From: DAOSVX01 sp964440405 | GTDB lineage: Bacteria > Bacillota_I > Bacilli_A > RF39 > UBA660 | Assembly (NCBI GenBank): GCA_964440405.1 | Contig: CAYTSB010000016.1 | Span: 1 to 18,947, forward strand | Reading direction: 5' to 3' | DNA length: 18,947 nt | Part shown: positions 15,350-18,947 of the stretch, one piece after another | How positions within the stretch are numbered: position 1 is the first letter of the stretch | How the letters are laid out: every line of letters begins with the position of its first letter | Made by a program: the position numbers and the translations under genes | The notes under the pieces: model-generated | What the model saw: the letters and a program-made list of their open reading frames with translations, nothing else | Database searches by the model: none | Told to the model about the DNA's origin: nothing

Positions 15350-16492
15350 ATGAATTTAGATAATAAAAATTTTCTTTGTACCGGATGCTTTTTATGCCAT
15401 GATGTTTGCCCAGTAAATGCAATTGCCATTATTACAAATAACGAAGGATTTTATGAATATAAAATAGATGAAGAAAAATGCATTAAATGTGGTAAATGTG
15501 TAAGTGTTTGTCCTAAATTAATTCATAAATTTAAGAACAACCCAATGCAGGACTGTTATGCTGCTTATAGTAAGAATAAAAATGTTGTTTTAAATTCCAG
15601 TAGTGGTGGAATATTTACGGAATTAGCTAATTGTATTTTGGATCAAAAAGGCTATGTTGTAGGAGCAGTTTGGATAGATAAAAAAATCAAACACATAATA
15701 ATAGACAATAAAAAGGATTTAGATGAATTAAGAAAATCCAAATATTTACAAAGTAATTTAGAAAATATTTATTCTAAAATTCAAGAATTAATAAAAAACG
15801 ATAAATTAGTTCTATTTTCAGGAACTCCTTGTCAAGTTGGTGCCTTAAACAATTTAGTTCAAAGTGATAATTTATATACAATAGATATAGTTTGTCATGG
15901 CGTTCCTTCGTCTAAAGTTTTTGAAACGTCACTTATTCAAAGATTTAATAAAGTCCCTCAAAAAATAGATTTTAGAAATAAAGTGAAATCCTGGAATTTA
16001 TATCAAATTAAGTATGATGAAAAAAAGATAAACTTTATTGAAGATGGATGGATGAAAAATTATCTAAATAATAGTTTTTTAAAAAAAGATTGTTATGATT
16101 GTCCTTTTGTAAAAGATAATAAAAGAGTTGGCGATCTATCTTTAGGAGATTTTTGGGGAATAGATAAAATTGATTTCGAATTTTTTAAAATGAATAAAGA
16201 TACAGGAATTTCTAATGTAATAATTAACAATCCTAAGGGTCAAAAATTATTTAATAAAATCAAGAGCAATATTATATATAAGAAACAAGATTTGGAATTA
16301 TCTTATCAACATAATCCACGGATTAATAATGGTAAATATAGTGATCAGTTTTTAGAAAAAAGAAAAATATTTTTTAAACTTTATTCAAACAATAAATTTA
16401 AATTTAAAAATGACAATGTAGTTAATAAATTTAAAAAATATTTATCAAAAACAAAAAATATTCTGAAAACAAAAGTTTTTAAAAATATTTAA
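15350..16492 (+). CDS. Ferredoxin-domain protein of the F420 hydrogenase/dehydrogenase beta-subunit (FrhB) family
   Basis: A 380-residue cytosolic iron-sulfur protein. Two [4Fe-4S] ferredoxin motifs open it: Cys10, 13, 16 and 20 (CTGCFLCHDVCP) and Cys44, 47, 50 and 54 (CIKCGKCVSVCP). The rest matches FrhB-type proteins: SSSGGIFTELA near residue 84, LFSGTPCQVGAL near residue 155, IDIVCHGVPS, and DCYDCPF with GDLSLGDFWG near residue 265. Relatives of this domain in polysaccharide clusters are commonly beside polysaccharide pyruvyltransferase genes, as here, but their reaction is not established. The conserved domain suggests a flavin- and ferredoxin-linked redox step, perhaps on a sugar. It does not imply that the organism has coenzyme F420. 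ATG 15350 is preceded by AGAGGGTG with six bases of spacing. This is the last glycan-related gene in the window. Confidence 0.85.
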   Translation: MNLDNKNFLCTGCFLCHDVCPVNAIAIITNNEGFYEYKIDEEKCIKCGKCVSVCPKLIHKFKNNPMQDCYAAYSKNKNVVLNSSSGGIFTELANCILDQKGYVVGAVWIDKKIKHIIIDNKKDLDELRKSKYLQSNLENIYSKIQELIKNDKLVLFSGTPCQVGALNNLVQSDNLYTIDIVCHGVPSSKVFETSLIQRFNKVPQKIDFRNKVKSWNLYQIKYDEKKINFIEDGWMKNYLNNSFLKKDCYDCPFVKDNKRVGDLSLGDFWGIDKIDFEFFKMNKDTGISNVIINNPKGQKLFNKIKSNIIYKKQDLELSYQHNPRINNGKYSDQFLEKRKIFFKLYSNNKFKFKNDNVVNKFKKYLSKTKNILKTKVFKNI

Positions 16493-16541
16493 GAATTAAT
16501 ATATTTTTTCTTTCATAATATTTAGTAATGAAGGAGGAAAT

Positions 16542-16802
16542 ATGGAAATATTAAAAGTATCATCAAAGTCAAATCCCAGTAAGGTGGCGGGAGCTATTGC
16601 TAATATCTTTAGAGAAAACAGAATAGTAGAGATTCAAACAATAGGTGCAGGGAGTCTTAATCAAGCAATTAAAGCAGTAGCTATTGCCAGAGGATTTGTA
16701 GCCCCTAGCGGTGACAATTTAGTTTTAACTCCTGCTTTTAATGATATCATTATTGATGGAGTACAAAAAACTGCAATAAAATTAATAATAGAGGCTAAAT
16801 AG
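16542..16802 (+). CDS. spoVS: Stage V sporulation protein S (SpoVS)
   Basis: An 86-residue protein that matches SpoVS over its full length: MEILKVSSKSNPSKVAGAIA, then a central IGAGSLNQAIKAVAIARGFV and VLTPAFNDIIIDGVQKTAIK. SpoVS is a small Alba-like protein needed for late spore development (coat assembly and septum-related steps) in Bacillus. It is also kept in many bacteria that do not form spores, so its presence suggests but does not prove sporulation. The start ATG has a strong AAGGAGG site. It stands as a single gene: unrelated genes lie on both sides and a hairpin terminator follows at once. No clear promoter was found, though the AT-rich 50 bases before it could hold a weak one (CATAAT at 16514). 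Confidence 0.95.
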   Translation: MEILKVSSKSNPSKVAGAIANIFRENRIVEIQTIGAGSLNQAIKAVAIARGFVAPSGDNLVLTPAFNDIIIDGVQKTAIKLIIEAK

Positions 16803-16810
16803 CCTTTTTT
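16792..16810 (+). terminator. Rho-independent terminator after spoVS
   Basis: AGGCT (16792-16796), loop AAAT, AGCCT (16801-16805) and a T run (16805-16810). The stop codon TAG at 16800-16802 lies within it. The stem is short but GC-rich for this region. Confidence 0.75.
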
Positions 16811-16922
16811 ATATTATATAAAAAAACTGTAGAGTCTCTTTTGCTTCCTAAATCGTTGTGATTTTCCAATTGAAGTAATTTCTTTTTGGATTTTTTCTGA
16901 TTTTATAGCTTTAATTGAAAAA

Positions 16923-16943
16923 CATTAATTTTATAAATTAATG
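16923..16943 (+). repeat. Inverted repeat in the spoVS-sufB gap
   Basis: CATTAATTT (16923-16931) and AAATTAATG (16935-16943) form a perfect 9-bp stem around a 3-base loop. No T run follows on the plus strand; on the minus strand a run of five T follows, but no minus-strand gene leads into it. It lies about 40 bases before the sufB promoter and could be a regulator site, or chance in AT-rich DNA. The rest of the 200-base gap shows no gene. Confidence 0.35.
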
Positions 16944-16983
16944 CTAAAAATATGATTGATAAATAAACTTAAGTCTTATTTTA

Positions 16984-16992
16984 TGTTATAAT
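16984..16992 (+). promoter_or_regulatory. Extended -10 promoter almost abutting sufB
   Basis: TGTTATAAT is a perfect extended -10 with no clear -35. The start site would be near 16998-17000, so the mRNA leader is about 10 bases. GTGAT (17000-17004), four bases before ATG 17009, is the only candidate ribosome site. Confidence 0.55.
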
Positions 16993-17008
16993 AAATAATG
17001 TGATTTAT

Positions 17009-18304
17009 ATGAAGAAAAAATTAGATAGGGAATTTATTTTAAATATATCAAAAATTAAAAAAGAGCCGAAGTGGATGACTGATTTCAGAATGAAATCCTA
17101 TGAGGAATTCATTAAACAGAAAAATCCTGGTTTTGGACCTAAATTAGATATTAATTTTGATGATATTATTTATTATAAAAGTAATATAAAAAAGACTGAT
17201 AAATGGGAAAAAGTTCCAGAGAATGTTTATAATACTTTTAAAAATTTAGGAGTAGTAACAGCTGAAGATAAATATTTATGTGGTGTAGTTAATCAATATG
17301 AAAGTGAAGTAATCTATCATAATTTAAAAGAACAGAATGATAGGATTATATTCTGTTCTACTGATGAGGCTTTAGAGAAGTATCCGGATTTATTTAAAAA
17401 ATATTTTAATAGTCTAGTTAAATATAATGAAAATAAATATACGGCTTTAAATGGTGCTTTATGGAGTGGTGGTAGCTTTATTTATATTCCACCTCACACT
17501 AAACTTGATCGTCCTTTACAAAGTTATTTTAGGATCGAAAGTGAAGCTTTAGGTCAGTTTGAAAGAACAATTATTATTGTTGATCATGATAGTGAACTTT
17601 CCTATATTGAAGGATGTACTGCTCCAACTTATTCTAAAAATTCTTTGCATGCTGGAGTAGTTGAAATATTTGTTTTAAAAAATGCTAAAGTAAGGTATAC
17701 GACAATTCAAAACTGGTCAAAAGATGTTTATAATCTAGTTACAAAAAGAGCAATTGTTCATGAAAAGGGGACAATGGAATGGATTGATGGCAATATTGGC
17801 AGTAAAGTAACTATGAAATATCCGTCATGTATTTTATATGGTAATAATAGTAAAGGAAATTCAATTAGTATTGCTTATGCTAAAGAAGGACAATATCTGG
17901 ATGCTGGAGCTAAAATGATTCATATTGGTAAAAATACCAAAAGTAATATTGTTTCTAAATCAATTTCCATTGCAGGAGGAATAAGTAACTACCGTGGTAC
18001 AGTTAAAATTACAAAAAATGCTGCAAATAGCTTTAGTAAAGTTGAGTGTGATACAATTATTCTTGATGAATATTCTAAAAGCTACACTTACCCTCGAAAT
18101 ATTATTCAGAATAAAACAGGTACTATTGAACATGAAGCAACTGTTTCTAAATTAAACAGCGACAAATTAATTTATTTGCAAAGCAAAGGTATTAGTGAAG
18201 ATACTGCTAAAGAATTATTAATTCTAGGGTTCATTGATGATTTTAAGAAAGAATTGCCAATGGAATATGCAGTTGAATTAAACAGATTATTAAAAAATGG
18301 TTAA
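17009..18304 (+). CDS. sufB: Fe-S cluster assembly scaffold protein SufB
   Basis: A 431-residue protein of the SufB/SufD family, closer to SufB. With SufC and SufD it forms the SufBCD scaffold on which Fe-S clusters are built from sulfide delivered by SufS-SufU or SufE. Seen: the ALWSGGSFIYIPP segment near residue 152, YIEGCTAP near residue 200, NWSKDVYNLVTKRA, and the C-terminal block EHEATVSK followed by GISEDTAKELLILGF and ELPMEYAVELNRL. Cys347 and Glu376 match in spacing (29 residues) the functional Cys405 and Glu434 of E. coli SufB. It is somewhat shorter than the usual 465-495 residues, mainly at the N terminus. It stands alone, with its own promoter and terminator, and no sufC, sufD, sufS or sufU is adjacent. 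Start: ATG 17009 is chosen over GTG 17000 because GTGAT can serve as its ribosome site. Confidence 0.92.
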   Translation: MKKKLDREFILNISKIKKEPKWMTDFRMKSYEEFIKQKNPGFGPKLDINFDDIIYYKSNIKKTDKWEKVPENVYNTFKNLGVVTAEDKYLCGVVNQYESEVIYHNLKEQNDRIIFCSTDEALEKYPDLFKKYFNSLVKYNENKYTALNGALWSGGSFIYIPPHTKLDRPLQSYFRIESEALGQFERTIIIVDHDSELSYIEGCTAPTYSKNSLHAGVVEIFVLKNAKVRYTTIQNWSKDVYNLVTKRAIVHEKGTMEWIDGNIGSKVTMKYPSCILYGNNSKGNSISIAYAKEGQYLDAGAKMIHIGKNTKSNIVSKSISIAGGISNYRGTVKITKNAANSFSKVECDTIILDEYSKSYTYPRNIIQNKTGTIEHEATVSKLNSDKLIYLQSKGISEDTAKELLILGFIDDFKKELPMEYAVELNRLLKNG

Positions 18305-18347
18305 ATTTTAAATATTGACTAAAAATTTCATTTAAAAGTTTTATCAG

Positions 18348-18380
18348 AATACTAAATAATAAAAATTTAGTATTTTTTTT
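18348..18380 (+). terminator. Rho-independent terminator after sufB
   Basis: A perfect 10-bp stem AATACTAAAT (18348-18357) and ATTTAGTATT (18365-18374) around a 7-base loop, followed by T to 18380. It lies 44 bases after the sufB stop and separates it from ssb. Confidence 0.8.
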
Positions 18381-18454
18381 AATTTAAAAAATCCAATTTA
18401 CTGATTTGCTTCCTGAATTTTTTTTTGTTAACCTTACTCTAGAAAGGAGGTATT

Positions 18455-18700
18455 ATGTTAAATCAGGTGGTTTTAGTTGGTAGATTGGTTAATGACATTG
18501 AATTAAATGTTAAAGAAAGTGGTAAAACCGTATCATCAGTAGTTTTAGCAGTAGGCAGAAGCTATAAAAATGTAGACGGTATTTATGAAACTGATTTTAT
18601 TAAATGTACATTATGGAATGGAATTGCTCAAAATACTGCTGAATATTGTAAGAAAGGAGATATCGTAGGAATAAATCTCCTTGTTGGTGTTTTATTATAA
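18455..18700 (+). CDS. ssb: Single-stranded DNA-binding protein, truncated
   Basis: An 81-residue frame whose first about 72 residues are a clear SSB OB-fold: MLNQVVLVGRLVNDIEL, an AVGRSYKN strand region, and FIKCTLWNGIAQNTAEYCKKGDIVGI. A normal bacterial SSB continues here with a KGR-type strand, more OB-fold, a flexible tail and an acidic tip that binds partner proteins, for 110-170 residues in all. Here the similarity stops after GDIVGI, and NLLVGVLL then a stop follow. I read the other plus-strand frame that is open beyond this point and saw no continuation, so a simple one-base shift does not explain it; the 3' part seems deleted or replaced. The ribosome site AAAGGAGG is strong, so it may still be made, but it lacks the last strands and the acidic tip and is probably a remnant. 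It may be an accessory copy, next to an XRE regulator, at the edge of an inserted element. Confidence 0.75.
   Translation: MLNQVVLVGRLVNDIELNVKESGKTVSSVVLAVGRSYKNVDGIYETDFIKCTLWNGIAQNTAEYCKKGDIVGINLLVGVLL
18656..18680 (+). repeat. Short inverted repeat at the point where ssb similarity ends
   Basis: GGAGAT (18656-18661) and ATCTCC (18675-18680), 13 bases apart, bracket the last codons that still look like SSB. It may mark where the gene was rearranged or may be chance. Confidence 0.3.
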
Positions 18701-18750
18701 ATAGTTCAATTTTATCAATTACAATAAAGTGAAAACAACAATTTTAATTA

Positions 18751-18779
18751 TTCACTATTTGTGTAAAAAGTGGTAATAT
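18751..18779 (+). promoter_or_regulatory. Promoter of the XRE-family regulator
   Basis: TTCACT (18751-18756, four of six to consensus), a 17-base spacer and TAATAT (18774-18779) preceded by TGG as an extended -10. The start site would be near 18786, about 16 bases before the ATG, leaving just room for the ribosome site AAGGGTG. Confidence 0.5.
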
Positions 18780-18784
18780 ATTAC
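18773..18784 (+). promoter_or_regulatory. Possible operator palindrome over the -10 of the XRE gene
   Basis: GTAATATATTAC is a perfect 12-base palindrome covering the -10 hexamer and the bases up to the expected start site. XRE-family repressors commonly bind such symmetric sites to control their own gene, so autoregulation is a fair inference; nothing else supports it. Confidence 0.4.
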
Positions 18785-18801
18785 ACATAAGGGTGAAAAT
18801 A

Positions 18802-18947
18802 ATGTTAAAAAAACTAAAATTGGCTAGAAAAGAAAAGGGATACACTTGTAAAGTGATGGCAAAAAAACTTGATATCAGTATAAGCTATTATTCCCAAATT
18901 GAAAATGGAATTAGAAAATTAGATTATATAATGGCAATGAAAATATC
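18802..18947 (+). CDS. XRE-family helix-turn-helix regulator, 3' end missing
   Basis: The first 48 codons of a protein cut off by the end of the window. They form a Cro/C1-type helix-turn-helix: LKKLKLARKEKGYTCKVMA, then KKLDISISYYSQIENG, the last part being the recognition-helix pattern with the usual S-Y-Y-S-Q-I-E-N-G ending. It probably binds DNA as a dimer. ATG 18802 follows AAGGGTG with six bases of spacing, and a promoter with a palindrome over its -10 precedes it. With the truncated ssb upstream this could be the control end of a phage or conjugative element, but only this edge is visible. Whether a further domain follows is unknown. Confidence 0.85.
   Translation, partial: MLKKLKLARKEKGYTCKVMAKKLDISISYYSQIENGIRKLDYIMAMKI

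Noticed and set aside
16483..16510. Terminator after the FrhB-like gene
   Set aside because: AT-only partial pairing (AAATATT with AATAT) before a T run; the stem is imperfect and could arise by chance in this base composition.
16840..16849. A 10-base word TTTGCTTCCT shared by the gaps before sufB and before ssb (also 18405-18414)
   Set aside because: Only 10 bases match, flanks differ, and no symmetric partner or promoter context supports a site.
18662..18727. Simple frameshift restoring a full ssb
   Set aside because: The other plus-strand frame that stays open past 18668 encodes NKSPCWCFIINSS and similar residues, with no resemblance to the remaining SSB strands.
1..18947. Reassigned TGA codon as in Mycoplasma-like bacteria
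   Set aside because: Tryptophans are encoded by TGG throughout and TGA ends several genes at sensible places, so code 11 applies.

Overview
The window is very AT-rich. It uses the standard genetic code: TGG encodes Trp, and TGA ends several genes (positions 12997-12999, 13478-13480, 15251-15253). Ribosome sites are strong and GGAGG-like, and promoters are of the extended -10 (TGnTATAAT) type. With a SpoVS homologue and a SufB, this points to a low-GC Bacillota, most likely an uncultured Bacilli or Erysipelotrichia-type lineage. That placement is inference. No rRNA or tRNA gene was seen.

Layout. (1) 1-945, plus strand: the end of a D,D-heptose bisphosphate phosphatase (GmhB type) and a complete phosphoheptose isomerase (GmhA type), i.e. 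nucleotide-heptose synthesis, closed by a hairpin terminator. (2) 979-5158, minus strand: a three-gene operon of a DHHW/AlgX-like SGNH protein, an MBOAT O-acyltransferase (AlgI/DltB type), and a SPASM-type radical SAM protein with an extra C-terminal domain. (3) 5159-5350: a short divergent promoter region. (4) 5351-16492, plus strand: a surface-polysaccharide assembly cluster. It holds a three-domain GT2-GT2-coiled-coil-pyruvyltransferase fusion, two single GT2 enzymes, a Wzy-like polymerase fused to a GT4 glycosyltransferase, a PssD/PssE split glycosyltransferase pair, a second polysaccharide pyruvyltransferase, and an FrhB-type ferredoxin-domain protein. (5) 16542-18947, plus strand: genes unrelated to glycans, namely spoVS, a stand-alone sufB, a 3'-truncated ssb, and the start of an XRE-family regulator.

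How the genes fit together (inference): the heptose genes supply an activated sugar. The GT2, GT4 and PssD/E enzymes build a repeat unit on a lipid carrier at the inner face of the membrane. The two pyruvyltransferase domains cap sugars with pyruvate ketals, and the Wzy domain polymerises units outside. The divergent MBOAT/DHHW pair would O-acylate the exported polymer. The radical SAM enzyme may add another modification of unknown chemistry. No Wzx flippase, initiating phosphoglycosyltransferase or chain-length regulator lies in the window, so the cluster continues elsewhere, probably upstream of position 1.

The most unusual features are the two large fusions (5351-8635 and 10549-12999), the radical SAM plus O-acylation operon divergent from the assembly genes, a pair of near-leaderless promoters with the same GTGAT-N4-ATGAAG start arrangement, and the abruptly shortened ssb at the right-hand edge.
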